Shown here: positions 29,387 through 38,067 of the stretch, in pieces
How positions within the stretch are numbered: the stretch's first letter is position 1
Layout: every line of letters begins with the position of its first letter
Assembly (NCBI GenBank): GCA_002731875.1
Contig: PCCY01000004.1
Span: forward strand, 7,291 to 71,290
Length of the DNA: 64,000 nt
From: Roseobacter sp.
GTDB lineage: Bacteria; Pseudomonadota; Alphaproteobacteria; Rhodobacterales; Rhodobacteraceae
Reading direction: 5' to 3'
Notes under the pieces: generated by a model
Told to the model about the DNA's origin: nothing
Databases searched by the model: none
The model's input: only the letters and a program-made list of their open reading frames with translations
Translations under genes and position numbers: made by a program

Positions 29387-29878
29387 TCAACCGCCGAACG
29401 GACCTATGTAAAGGTTTTGGTACATGCCCCACATCGACGTGACGAAAATGGACACCATCCCAATCAGCTGGGTGTATAGCCGGTGACGGGTCAGGCGTTT
29501 GAACAAGAGGTCGCCGGTGGCAGCTTCGTTGCGGATTTGCTGGGCCGTTCTGATGCTGAGCACACCAACAAGGCTAAGCGGGAACGCCAACAGCAGCACT
29601 GCCTGAGCGAACTCGTGGCTGTAGAAGACCGCCAGCGTAAAGAGCACCGTCAGAAAGAAGCAGCCGAATCCCATGATCCACAGCCCCGAAACCTGAACGA
29701 TATAGAGCAACCGATTGACGTTGATACGCACGATGTCCTCAAGATCGACCTGGGCCTGATCGCGATGACGCCGCGCACGCAATACCATATCATAGGGAAC
29801 GCCCAACACCCAATGGCTGGCCGAAGACCATATCACTGCGACCGCGATCCAGAACCAAAGGTTCGAAAATGACCGCAT
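29387..29878 (-). CDS. Four-span membrane protein, unknown
   Basis: A 163-residue protein with about four hydrophobic spans: LWFWIAVAVIWSSASHWV, LLYIVQVSGLWIMGFGCFFLT, FAQAVLLLAFPLSLVGVLS and LYTQLIGMVSIFVTSMWGMYQ. A basic cytoplasmic loop (RARRHRDQ) lies between the first two. I did not recognise a named family, though the gene looks conserved in character. The ATG at 29878 was chosen over 30019 because the extra 47 residues are not membrane-like. It lies upstream of mfd by 31 bases on the same strand, so cotranscription is possible. Confidence 0.65.
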   Translation of the reverse strand: MRSFSNLWFWIAVAVIWSSASHWVLGVPYDMVLRARRHRDQAQVDLEDIVRINVNRLLYIVQVSGLWIMGFGCFFLTVLFTLAVFYSHEFAQAVLLLAFPLSLVGVLSIRTAQQIRNEAATGDLLFKRLTRHRLYTQLIGMVSIFVTSMWGMYQNLYIGPFGG

Positions 29879-30064
29879 ATCAATGACTTCAAAGATTTTT
29901 TGATAAAGGTCCAAGGTATGCTCAACTTTGATTTGATCCAGAGTGTTCGGACGTGCGCCCAACAACCTGTGCCTGTCATAGCGGTGCCTTGAGGTAATTC
30001 CTAGCCTTGAGCCATGCAAAAATACATGCCAAGCCTAGCGGCATAACAGCCGAGGTAATTTTGC

Positions 30065-31063
30065 ATGAGACCCCAACAAGCGCCATTTCCCGCATCCCGC
30101 CTGCGCCGCACCCGTCAATCCGAGGGTGTCCGCGCCCTGGTGCGCGAAAATGCGCTAAGCCGAGGCGACCTGATCTGGCCGGTGTTTGTGCGCAGTGGCG
30201 CAGGAATCGAAGAACCCGTTCCGTCAATGCCCGGTGTGTTTCGTCGCAGCGTCGACAAGGTGGTGGACGCCGCGCGCGAGGCGGCCGATCTGGGGATCGG
30301 CGCGATGTGCATCTTTCCCTATACCGGCGTCGAAGACCGCACCGAAGATTGCGAAGGTGCCTGGGACCCTGAAAACAATGCAAACCGCGCGATCCGTGCC
30401 ATCCGCGATGCGGTCCCCGAAATGGTGATCATGACCGACGTTGCGTTGGACACCTACAACATCAACGGACACGACGGTTTCGTAGAAGATGGTACCATCG
30501 TCAACGACCGCACCGTAGAGGCCTTGGTCAAGATGGCGCTCGCGCAAGCCGATGCAGGTGCCCACATCATCGGCCCATCCGATATGATGGACGGACGGAT
30601 CGCCGCCATTCGATCCGGACTTGAAGAAGCGGACCATACGGATGTGATGATCATGAGCTATGCCGCCAAATACGCGTCGGCTTTCTATGGGCCGTTCCGT
30701 GATGCAGTGGGCGCTTCGGGCGCGCTGACGGGGGACAAGAAAACCTATCAGATGGATTACGCCAACAGCAACGAAGCGCTGCGTCTGATCGAACGTGATC
30801 TGCGCGAAGGTGCCGATATGGTGATGGTCAAGCCCGGTATGCCCTATCTCGATATTTGCCACAGGGTGAAATCGACGTTCGGTGCACCGACCTTTGCATA
30901 CCAGGTGTCGGGTGAATACAGCATGATAAAAGCCGCCGCGCAAAACGGCTGGATCGACGAGCAGCGTATAATGATCGAAAGCCTTATGGGGTTCAAACGC
31001 GCCGGTTGCGACGGCATTTTGACGTATTTCGCACCCGCCGCGGCCCGGCTATTGGGCGCGTGA
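30065..31063 (+). CDS. hemB: Delta-aminolevulinic acid dehydratase (porphobilinogen synthase)
   Basis: A 332-residue enzyme that joins two 5-aminolevulinate molecules to porphobilinogen in tetrapyrrole synthesis. The two active-site lysines are in MSYAAKYASAFYGPFRDA (near 202) and MVKPGMPYL (near 257). The zinc-binding cysteine cluster of zinc-type enzymes is missing: the stretch TDVALDTYNINGHDG has no cysteines, so the enzyme is predicted to be the magnesium-dependent type common in alphaproteobacteria. TYNINGHDG departs slightly from the usual SHGHDG. Confidence 0.93.
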   Translation: MRPQQAPFPASRLRRTRQSEGVRALVRENALSRGDLIWPVFVRSGAGIEEPVPSMPGVFRRSVDKVVDAAREAADLGIGAMCIFPYTGVEDRTEDCEGAWDPENNANRAIRAIRDAVPEMVIMTDVALDTYNINGHDGFVEDGTIVNDRTVEALVKMALAQADAGAHIIGPSDMMDGRIAAIRSGLEEADHTDVMIMSYAAKYASAFYGPFRDAVGASGALTGDKKTYQMDYANSNEALRLIERDLREGADMVMVKPGMPYLDICHRVKSTFGAPTFAYQVSGEYSMIKAAAQNGWIDEQRIMIESLMGFKRAGCDGILTYFAPAAARLLGA

Positions 31064-31204
31064 TGGCAGTTTGGAGTGAAAATCGCCGTTTCAGTGGCAG
31101 TTCGTCGCTGATTATGCGCCTAAATTGGTGACACCCGACAATTTTCGGCATATGGTTGCCCACAAGCCGGAATAATCGGCATAGGCAATTACAGGCAGTA
31201 TAAA

Positions 31205-31771
31205 ATGAACTATTCAACAGTTTCGCGCCGCGCGTTCACCTTGGGTGCGTTGGCAAGCGCTGGCGCAGTGGCAGCATGCGGCAATGGCATCGGCAGCCGC
31301 GGCAGCGGCATGATCGACGCCCGCGTTCAGGCGACACTCGCCGAGATGTACCGCACCTACCCCAACACCCGGCAATTGGCCGAAAAGTCCAATGGGATGT
31401 TGGTGATGCCGTTGGTCACCGAAGCGGGCCTCGGCTTTGGAGGGGCCTACGGGCGCGGTGCGTTGCTGGTCGACAACGTCACGGTCGATTACTATTCAGT
31501 CGCCAAGGCGTCCGGTGGGTTGCAGATCGGTGCACAGCAATACGCGCATGTGCTTTTCTTTATGACAGAGCAAGCGTTGTCGCAGTTTCGCCGGTCCCCC
31601 GGCTGGGCTGCCGGGGCGGATCTGGAATATGTCATCTCTGACCGGGGCGAAAGCGTCGAGGCCGACACGACCACCGCGCTGGCACCGGTTCTGGCCGCTG
31701 TCTTTGGCCGCGCCGGCTTGCGTATCGGGGCCACACTCGAAGGCACCAAGTATTCGCGCATCATTCCGTAA
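31205..31771 (+). CDS. SYLF (YSC84) domain lipoprotein
   Basis: A 188-residue protein with a twin-arginine-like signal (SRRAFTLGALASAG) ending in a lipobox AVAAC, so it is probably exported by Tat and lipidated. The mature part is a SYLF/YSC84 domain: LVMPLVTEAGLGFGGAYGRGALLV, DYYSVAKASGGLQIGAQ and a C-terminal IGATLEGTKYSRI. SYLF domains bind phosphoinositide-like lipids in eukaryotes; the bacterial role is unclear. It is the only gene between hemB and a convergent dehydrogenase gene. Confidence 0.85.
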   Translation: MNYSTVSRRAFTLGALASAGAVAACGNGIGSRGSGMIDARVQATLAEMYRTYPNTRQLAEKSNGMLVMPLVTEAGLGFGGAYGRGALLVDNVTVDYYSVAKASGGLQIGAQQYAHVLFFMTEQALSQFRRSPGWAAGADLEYVISDRGESVEADTTTALAPVLAAVFGRAGLRIGATLEGTKYSRIIP

Positions 31772-31776
31772 CGTTC

Positions 31777-31815
31777 GATCCGCCCGACCCGCAGAACCTG
31801 CGGATCGGGCGGGTC
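31777..31815. terminator. Strong bidirectional hairpin terminator
   Basis: GATCCGCCCGA (31777-31787) pairs with TCGGGCGGGTC (31805-31815). After one C/A mismatch, CCGCAG pairs with CTGCGG around the loop AAC. The 17-base-pair structure fills the gap between the stops of the convergent SYLF and dehydrogenase genes and can serve both. There is no long T-run on either side. Confidence 0.65.
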
Positions 31816-31817
31816 CG

Positions 31818-32690
31818 TCAGCCAGCTGAATTCAGACGTTTGATCAAGCTCGACGTATCCCAGCGGCCGCCGCCCATTTTCTGAACGTCCTTATAGAATT
31901 GATCAACAAGGGCGGTAACCGGCAGGCTTGCATCGATTTCGTTCGCGGTGTTCAGACAAATCCCCAAATCCTTGCGCATCCAGTCGACAGCAAAACCATG
32001 GTCGAACTTGTCGTCCAGCATTGTCTCGTAGCGGTTGGCCATCTGCCAGCTACCGGCAGCCCCTTGGCTGATGACTTCAACCACATCACGCCCGTCGAGC
32101 CCGGCTTTCTGTGCAAAATGCAGCGCTTCGCTCAGCCCTTGAACCAGCCCGGCGATCGCGATTTGATTGCACATCTTGGTCATCTGGCCGGCGCCGCTAT
32201 CGCCCAGACGGCGGCATATCTTGGAATAGACTTCCATGATCGGCAACGCTCGGTCAAACGCCCCTGCATCGCCCCCGCACATGATCGAAAGCTGACCGTT
32301 CTCAGCCCCTGCCTGACCGCCCGAAATGGGGGCGTCGACAAAACTGATCTGACGGGCATCGGCGGCCTCGTACAGTTCACGGGTCACCGCGGCGGACACG
32401 GTCGTGTGATCAACAAAGATCGCGCCGTTCGTCATCCCTGCAAAAGCACCGTCTTCACCAAGACAGACCGACCGCAAGTCGTCGTCGTTACCGACGCAGG
32501 AAAAAACAAAGTCCGCACCCTTTGCAGCTTCGCGCGGCGTTGTGGCCATCGCACCACCGTTTTGTTCCACCCATTTATGCGCTTTCTCAGCGGTCCGGTT
32601 GTAAACGGTAACGTCGTGACCCGCCTTTTGCAAATGGCCAGCCATCGGCCCGCCCATTACACCCAGTCCCAGAAATGCGAGTTTTGCCAT
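31818..32690 (-). CDS. Beta-hydroxyacid dehydrogenase (tartronate semialdehyde reductase/3-hydroxyisobutyrate dehydrogenase family)
   Basis: A 290-residue NAD(P)-dependent oxidoreductase. The dinucleotide-binding motif GLGVMGGPMAGHL is at the N-terminus (8-20). The substrate signature FVDAPISGGQAGAENG lies centrally. The catalytic lysine is in QMTKMCNQIAIAG. Family members reduce tartronate semialdehyde or oxidise 3-hydroxyisobutyrate, and this one cannot be separated by eye. The ATG at 32690 gives the canonical MAKLAFLGLG start. It is divergent from the acylase gene. Confidence 0.85.
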   Translation of the reverse strand: MAKLAFLGLGVMGGPMAGHLQKAGHDVTVYNRTAEKAHKWVEQNGGAMATTPREAAKGADFVFSCVGNDDDLRSVCLGEDGAFAGMTNGAIFVDHTTVSAAVTRELYEAADARQISFVDAPISGGQAGAENGQLSIMCGGDAGAFDRALPIMEVYSKICRRLGDSGAGQMTKMCNQIAIAGLVQGLSEALHFAQKAGLDGRDVVEVISQGAAGSWQMANRYETMLDDKFDHGFAVDWMRKDLGICLNTANEIDASLPVTALVDQFYKDVQKMGGGRWDTSSLIKRLNSAG

Positions 32691-32789
32691 CGTCTTTTCC
32701 TTATCATTCAGTTGCGCTATTGGCTGATGTAACACCTATCACCCTGCGGGCAGTGGTCAATCGCACGCGACAATAATCAGGAGCACAAT

Positions 32790-35258
32790 ATGGCACGGAT
32801 ATTTCGATGGCTGATGCGTATCGCAATGCTGTTGATCGCACTGGTGATTCTGGCATTGGGCGGCGGCTATTGGTTGGCCTCGCGATCCCTGCCCGATTAC
32901 AATGATACCGTGCAAGTGTCCAAACTTGCTGGCGAAGTCGAAATCGTCCGGGATAACGCGAATGTGCCACATATCTTCGCGGCTGACGATCTAGATGTAT
33001 TCTACGGGTTGGGCTTCGCGCATGCCCAAGACCGCCTGTGGCAGATGATCACCATGCGCCGCACAGTCCAGGGGCGGCTGTCCGAAGTGTTCGGCACCTC
33101 CACCATCGGCATTGACCGCCTGTTGCGCCGGTTCGATCTGTATACTCTGGCGGTTCGGTCAGTCGACGTGCTCGACCCGAAAACCCGGGCGGTGCTGGAC
33201 GCATATGCCGCCGGTGTGAATGCCCGGCTCGACCAGATCAACTCCGAAGCTCTGGGGCGCGGTGCGCCTGAAATGCTGCTGTTCGATGCACCTGTCGCAC
33301 CGTGGCGGGCCGCGGATTCAGTCGCCCTGGTCAAGCTGCTGGCGCTGCAGCTTTCGGGTCACCTGGATGCAGAGGTCAAACGCGCCCGGACATCACTCGC
33401 GTTGACCGACCAGAAGCGGCTGCTTGATATTCTGCCCGACGCGCCGGGTGACGGCATCGCCGCCCTGCCCGAATATGCCAGCCTGATGCCGGGGGTGAAA
33501 CAATTCTCCGAAAACATCCCGCTTGATCCCTCTCCGCTGTCACCCTTCAAATCGTTCGATCTTGCCGGGGCGTCGAATGCATGGGCCGCAGCGCGCGATC
33601 GTTCGGCGGCCGGCGGCACGTTGATTGCCAATGATCCTCACCTCGGGTTCACGGCACCGACGGTTTGGTACCTGGCCCGTCTCGGTTTGCAGTCCGGCGG
33701 CGTCATCGGTGGTACGATCCCGGGCATTCCCGCAATCTTGACGGGCCGCAGCGCCGCTTTGGGTTGGGGAATCACCTCGTCCTACGCCGATGATCAAGAT
33801 GTCTACATCGAGGAGCTCAACCCGGACAACACCGAAGAATACCGCACCCCCGACGGTTTCAAGAAGTTCACCAAGCGTGCCTCGATCATCACCGTCAAGG
33901 ACGCCGATCCCATCACCCTGACACTGCGCTGGACAGATAATGGCCCGGTCCTGCCAGGAAGCCATTACAACCTTGCCGCCATTACCCCCGCCGGCCATGT
34001 GGCCGCGCTTAACTGGACAGCGCTGAGCCCGGCGGATACGTCAATCTCGGCGGCACTGAAGCTGATGGAGGCAAAAACCGTAAACGAGGCTATCGCAGCC
34101 GGCGAAGCCTATATCGCTCCCTCCCAGAACCTCACGCTGGTTGATGTCGACACCATTGCACTTAAAACCATCGGCGCATTGCCGGCACGCGATCCTGGGC
34201 ATCAAAGTCAGGGTCGCATGCCGACACCGGGGTGGATACCGCAAAACCGCTGGAAAGGGATACTGCCATACGCCGATAATCCCGAATTCGTGGCTCCGCG
34301 CGGCGGCATCATCGGCAATACCAACAACAAGACCGTCGACCGACCGTTTCCCGAACATGTGTCGTTTCTGTGGGGCGATACACAGCGTATCCAACGCTGG
34401 CGCAACCTGATGCAGCGTCGACAGGTTCATACCCGCGACAGCTTTATCGAGGCGCAGCTCGACACGGTCAGCTTTACCGCGCGGACATTGTTACCGCTGA
34501 TCGGCTCCGAACTGTGGTTCACCGGTAAAGCCGCCCCCGATGGCACGCCCGAACGCCAGCGCCAGCGCGCGCTTACCCTGCTGGCAGGCTGGTCCGGTGA
34601 AATGAACGAACACATGCCCGAACCGCTGATCTATGCCGCGTGGGTGCGGGCCCTGCAAGCCCGACTTATCCAGGATGAACTCGGCCCCCTCGCAGAGCAG
34701 TTCGATCACGTTGAACCCCTGTTCATAGAAAGAGTGTTCCGCAATGTGGACGGTGCTGGCGCATGGTGCGATGTGCTCTATTCGGCACCGGTGGAAACCT
34801 GCCCGGAAATGGCAAGACTGGCGTTGGATGATGCTCTGATCTGGATCGACGAAAATTGGGGCAGCCAGCTGGAGTCCCTGCGTTGGGGTGATGCTCACCA
34901 GGCGACCCATGACCATCCCACCCTGGGTGACGTTCCGGTCCTGCGGTATTTTGTCAACATCCGTCAGTCGACCTCGGGGGGCGACAACACGCTGCTGCGG
35001 GGCCGGACCCAAGGCACTGGCCCGAACCCATTCCTCAACGTGCATGGCGCGGGGTATCGCGGCGTCTATGACTTCGCTGATCCGGATTCGTCGGTGTTCA
35101 TCACGTCGACCGGTCAATCCGGGCATTTCCTGTCGCGCTATTACGACGATCTCGCCCAGCTCTGGCGGCGTGGCGAATATATCCCTATGTCGCTGGACGA
35201 AGAGCTGGCGCGCGCCGCAGCCGTCGGGGTGACACGGCTGATACCGGCCGACAAATGA
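32790..35258 (+). CDS. Penicillin-amidase family acylase (Ntn hydrolase)
   Basis: An 822-residue S45-family acylase. One N-terminal hydrophobic segment (about residues 10-31) anchors or exports it. It is followed by an alpha-subunit region (VEIVRDNANVPHIFA) and a linker. The autocatalytic junction is GASNAWA, where Ser262 would become the N-terminal nucleophile of the beta subunit. NDPHLGF follows as in penicillin G and acyl-homoserine-lactone acylases. Likely substrates are N-acyl amides such as quorum-sensing lactones, but this is inference. Its stop overlaps the pseudouridine synthase start (ATGA). Confidence 0.9.
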   Translation: MARIFRWLMRIAMLLIALVILALGGGYWLASRSLPDYNDTVQVSKLAGEVEIVRDNANVPHIFAADDLDVFYGLGFAHAQDRLWQMITMRRTVQGRLSEVFGTSTIGIDRLLRRFDLYTLAVRSVDVLDPKTRAVLDAYAAGVNARLDQINSEALGRGAPEMLLFDAPVAPWRAADSVALVKLLALQLSGHLDAEVKRARTSLALTDQKRLLDILPDAPGDGIAALPEYASLMPGVKQFSENIPLDPSPLSPFKSFDLAGASNAWAAARDRSAAGGTLIANDPHLGFTAPTVWYLARLGLQSGGVIGGTIPGIPAILTGRSAALGWGITSSYADDQDVYIEELNPDNTEEYRTPDGFKKFTKRASIITVKDADPITLTLRWTDNGPVLPGSHYNLAAITPAGHVAALNWTALSPADTSISAALKLMEAKTVNEAIAAGEAYIAPSQNLTLVDVDTIALKTIGALPARDPGHQSQGRMPTPGWIPQNRWKGILPYADNPEFVAPRGGIIGNTNNKTVDRPFPEHVSFLWGDTQRIQRWRNLMQRRQVHTRDSFIEAQLDTVSFTARTLLPLIGSELWFTGKAAPDGTPERQRQRALTLLAGWSGEMNEHMPEPLIYAAWVRALQARLIQDELGPLAEQFDHVEPLFIERVFRNVDGAGAWCDVLYSAPVETCPEMARLALDDALIWIDENWGSQLESLRWGDAHQATHDHPTLGDVPVLRYFVNIRQSTSGGDNTLLRGRTQGTGPNPFLNVHGAGYRGVYDFADPDSSVFITSTGQSGHFLSRYYDDLAQLWRRGEYIPMSLDEELARAAAVGVTRLIPADK

Positions 35259-35818
35259 ACCGGGTCCTGCTTTTCAACAAACCGTACGGGGTGCTGTCGC
35301 AATTTACTGACAAAGGCACGCTCGGGTCGCCGCGTCCGACCTTGTCTTCCTATATCACTGAAAAGGGCTTCTACCCCGCCGGGAGGCTTGACCGGGACAG
35401 CGAAGGGCTGATGGTGTTGACCGATAGCGGACCGCTTCAGGCCCGCATTTCGCATCCGAAATACAAACTCGCAAAAACCTATTGGGTGCAGGTCGAAGGC
35501 ACGCCGGATGACGCCGCCCTCAATGCCCTGCGATCAGGTGTGATACTCAAGGACGGCAAGACCGCTCCGGCAAAAGCCTCGCAAATCGCGCCCCCCGCAA
35601 ACCTTTGGGAACGCACCCCGCCCGTCCGTTTTCGCAAATCCGTACCCGATGCATGGATCGCACTCACCATAACCGAAGGGCGTAACCGTCAGATCCGCCG
35701 CATGACAGCCCACGTAGGGCTGCCGACGCTGCGCTTGATCCGTGCGCAAATAGGCGGCTGGCATATCAATCAACTGCGTCCCGGCGCATGGCGGTTCGCG
35801 TCAGAAACAGGCCCGTGA
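35255..35818 (+). CDS. 23S rRNA pseudouridine synthase, RluE-like
   Basis: A 187-residue RsuA/RluB/E/F-family enzyme. The catalytic aspartate is in GRLDRDSEGLMVLT (family motif GRLDxxSxGL). The C-terminal motif EGRNRQIRRMTAHVGLPTLRL follows. It starts directly with the NKPYGVLSQF catalytic domain and has no S4 RNA-binding domain, as in RluE, which modifies a 23S rRNA uridine. The ATGA overlap with the acylase gene gives the start. The coupling to an acylase looks incidental. Confidence 0.87.
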   Translation: MNRVLLFNKPYGVLSQFTDKGTLGSPRPTLSSYITEKGFYPAGRLDRDSEGLMVLTDSGPLQARISHPKYKLAKTYWVQVEGTPDDAALNALRSGVILKDGKTAPAKASQIAPPANLWERTPPVRFRKSVPDAWIALTITEGRNRQIRRMTAHVGLPTLRLIRAQIGGWHINQLRPGAWRFASETGP

Positions 35819-35859
35819 TTCCAAATGGTCCAAAATCCCGGGGGGCGGCCAAAGGCCGC

Positions 35860-35873
35860 GGGGGCTGGCCCCC
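35860..35873. repeat. GGGGGC/GCCCCC intergenic hairpin
   Basis: The 14-base sequence GGGGGCTGGCCCCC can fold on itself. Just before it, GCGGCC-AAA-GGCCGC forms a second small hairpin. Both lie between the convergent pseudouridine synthase and DUF2177 genes and could act as a terminator. The same 14-mer recurs at 58277. Confidence 0.55.
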
Positions 35874-35881
35874 TCAAAAGC

Positions 35882-36292
35882 CTATGTCAATGGCGCGATG
35901 ATGCGTGTGCCCCATACCCCGACCAACGCTGAAACCCCGCTCAGCGTGATACCCCAGACAAAATCCGTGACCACCATCCGTGCGGTCCAGTCTTTCAATG
36001 TGGCAAGATTGGTGAACTCGTAAGTGCCGTACCCGACCGCCCCCAAAAGTGCGGCGTTCAAGAAAACCCACCCTAGATCGCTTTCCGATTTCAGCGCCGG
36101 CCAGGATACGAAATATAAAAGTACCGCAACGAAAAATGCGTAGAATGCGAATGCGGGGAGTATTCTGAAGCGGTCCAGCAACAGCGTCCCGATATCACGT
36201 TCAAAGACCGGCTTGACCAAAAAACTCAACCCCAGAAAATCCAGCCCCAGGAAAACCGCAAGCGTCAAGAAATATAGAACAATCAGCGTCAT
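35882..36292 (-). CDS. DUF2177 family membrane protein
   Basis: A 136-residue protein with four predicted spans, starting LIVLYFLTLAVFLGLDFL. Conserved DUF2177 features are a short acidic loop (FERDIG), the second span FAFYAFFVAVLLYFV, and GYGTYEFTNLATLKDW, ending WGITLSGVSALVGVW. Function is unknown. The ATG at 36292 was chosen because the 30 residues before it are not hydrophobic. It is 100 bases downstream of hflX on the same strand. Confidence 0.82.
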   Translation of the reverse strand: MTLIVLYFLTLAVFLGLDFLGLSFLVKPVFERDIGTLLLDRFRILPAFAFYAFFVAVLLYFVSWPALKSESDLGWVFLNAALLGAVGYGTYEFTNLATLKDWTARMVVTDFVWGITLSGVSALVGVWGTRIIAPLT

Positions 36293-36392
36293 CGCGTAAG
36301 TTCCTGCCAATAGACGCGGCCCCCGTACAACATGCAGGGGACCGGCAGCTCGCAGTATCAGCCAAGACCCGCGCGCAATCAATCCTGAGCGT

Positions 36393-37691
36393 TTAGATCC
36401 TGTGGAATTGTGATTCTTGCTCGGAGGACCAGCGCACAGTCACAACAAACCCGTCTTCGGTCTGCTTCTCGTCTGTCACGATTTCCTGCGCAAACAGCCA
36501 GGCGCGCTTTTTGCCATCGGCAAAGCCAAGGGTCAGTTCTGCTTCGCGGACAGCACCTTGCAGCGCCTCGGCGATGACCGCTTGCAAGTTGTCCATCCCC
36601 TCGCCGCTGATCGCGGAAATCGCCAAAACATCAGGGTCTCGCTGGGCACGGGCGCGGACGGCATTTGCCCGGTCGTCATCCAGCAAATCCAGCTTGTTCC
36701 ACACCTCAAAGCTCCGGGTGTCCTTGGGCACACCCAGCGACGTCAGAATTTCCCTGACATTGCGGGCCTGCTCTTCGCTTTCCGCATGCGAGATATCACG
36801 CACGTGGCAAATGATATCGGCGGCCAGCACTTCTTCCAGCGTGGCACGAAATGCCGCAACCAGCTCGGTTGGCAGGTCCGATATGAACCCTACCGTGTCG
36901 CTCAGGATGATCTCGGGCCCATCGGGAAGCACCAGGCTGCGCATCGTCGGGTCGAGCGTGGCAAAGAGCATGTCTTTCGCCATGACATCCGCGCCGGTCA
37001 ACCGATTGAAAACCGTGGATTTCCCTGCGTTGGTATAGCCGACCAACGCGATGATCGGATAAGGTACCTTGGCCCGTGCTGCCCGGTGCAAGGCGCGTGT
37101 TTTCACGACTTTGTCCAACTGTCGACGCAGGCGCACCAGTTGGTCATCGATGGCACGGCGATCAGATTCGATCTGGGTTTCGCCGGGACCACCGACAAAC
37201 CCAAGCCCGCCGCGCTGACGTTCAAGGTGGGTCCATGCCCGGACCAATCGGGTCCGTTGATAATTCAGCGCCGCCATTTCAACCTGCAACACACCTTCAC
37301 GCGTTGCGGCGCGGTCGCTGAAAATCTCGAGGATCAGCCCGGTACGGTCCAGTAGCTTTACGCCCCATTCCTTTTCAAGGTTGCGCTGTTGTACCGGCGT
37401 CACCTTGCCGTCGACCAGCACCAGCTCAATTTCAGCATCGTCAAATTCGCGCTTCAGCTCTTCTATCTTGCCAGAGCCGAACAGCATGCCTGCGCTTACG
37501 GTGCGCAGCGGGACAATCGTCGCCCCGTTGACTTCCAGATGTGGCAAAGCTTCGGCGAGTGCCACGGCCTCTGCCAGGGCAGGTCCGGGATTACGACGGT
37601 CATTGTCAGATTTGATCTCGGGATGCAGCACCCATGCCCGCGTCAGTTTCGGGCCATCGGTGTCGTCTATCTGGAATGATGGGCGGCTCAA
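36393..37691 (-). CDS. hflX: GTPase HflX
   Basis: A 432-residue GTPase that binds the large ribosomal subunit and splits stalled ribosomes under stress. The N-terminal HflX domain contains FGSGKIEEL. The G1 motif GYTNAGKST is near residue 220, G3 DTVGF follows, and G4 is seen as NKLD. I take a TTG start at 37691 that overlaps the hfq TGA, giving direct translational coupling. A later start cannot be excluded. The hfq-hflX pair is conserved in proteobacteria. Confidence 0.92.
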   Translation of the reverse strand: MSRPSFQIDDTDGPKLTRAWVLHPEIKSDNDRRNPGPALAEAVALAEALPHLEVNGATIVPLRTVSAGMLFGSGKIEELKREFDDAEIELVLVDGKVTPVQQRNLEKEWGVKLLDRTGLILEIFSDRAATREGVLQVEMAALNYQRTRLVRAWTHLERQRGGLGFVGGPGETQIESDRRAIDDQLVRLRRQLDKVVKTRALHRAARAKVPYPIIALVGYTNAGKSTVFNRLTGADVMAKDMLFATLDPTMRSLVLPDGPEIILSDTVGFISDLPTELVAAFRATLEEVLAADIICHVRDISHAESEEQARNVREILTSLGVPKDTRSFEVWNKLDLLDDDRANAVRARAQRDPDVLAISAISGEGMDNLQAVIAEALQGAVREAELTLGFADGKKRAWLFAQEIVTDEKQTEDGFVVTVRWSSEQESQFHRI

Positions 37692-37927
37692 TTAGCGTCT
37701 TCACCCTCGTATAGCGAAATCGGCTGACTTGGCATGATTGTCGATATTGCATGTTTGTAGACAAGCTGCGACTGCCCGTCCCGGCGCAACAGAACACAGA
37801 AATTGTCAAACCAAGTAATCACACCCTGGAGTTTCACGCCATTGATCAGAAAAATCGTTACCGGAACCTTGGTTTTTCGCACGTGGTTCAGAAATGCATC
37901 CTGAAGGTTCTGTCTGTCAGACGCCAT
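37688..37927 (-). CDS. hfq: RNA chaperone Hfq
   Basis: A 79-residue Sm-like protein forming a hexameric ring that pairs small RNAs with mRNAs. The Sm1 motif runs [20 protein letters not shown] into [14 protein letters not shown]. The Sm2 motif is [10 protein letters not shown]. The start reads MASDRQNLQ at 37927. The longer frame is rejected because its extra 23 residues come from the A-rich leader. The C-terminal tail is short, as in other alphaproteobacteria. The stop overlaps hflX, and the leader carries a run of A-R-N triplets. Confidence 0.95.
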   Translation of the reverse strand: MASDRQNLQDAFLNHVRKTKVPVTIFLINGVKLQGVITWFDNFCVLLRRDGQSQLVYKHAISTIMPSQPISLYEGEDAN

Positions 37928-37937
37928 AGTTGGTCTC

Positions 37938-37964
37938 GCTCTTATTCTTGCTGTTATTCTTATT
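37938..37964 (-). promoter_or_regulatory. A-R-N triplet run in hfq leader (possible Hfq autoregulatory site)
   Basis: On the hfq strand the 27 bases before the ribosome binding site read as nine consecutive A-R-N triplets: AAT, AAG, AAT, AAC, AGC, AAG, AAT, AAG, AGC. The distal face of Hfq is known to bind such repeats. The tract ends about 10 bases before the start codon, next to the weak GAG ribosome binding site, so bound Hfq could block initiation. Confidence 0.5.
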
Positions 37965-38067
37965 GATGGCCGCAGACCGGCACACCCTTCGCACAACTAT
38001 GGAGACCCGTGCACGGAGTTTCCACCCCAAAACTATGTTCAACGTGCATCACAAGGGTGATTACGTG

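Noticed and set aside
30224-30943. 239-residue open frame antisense to hemB
   Set aside because: HemB is certain from its active-site lysines, and the antisense frame has no ribosome binding site or motif.
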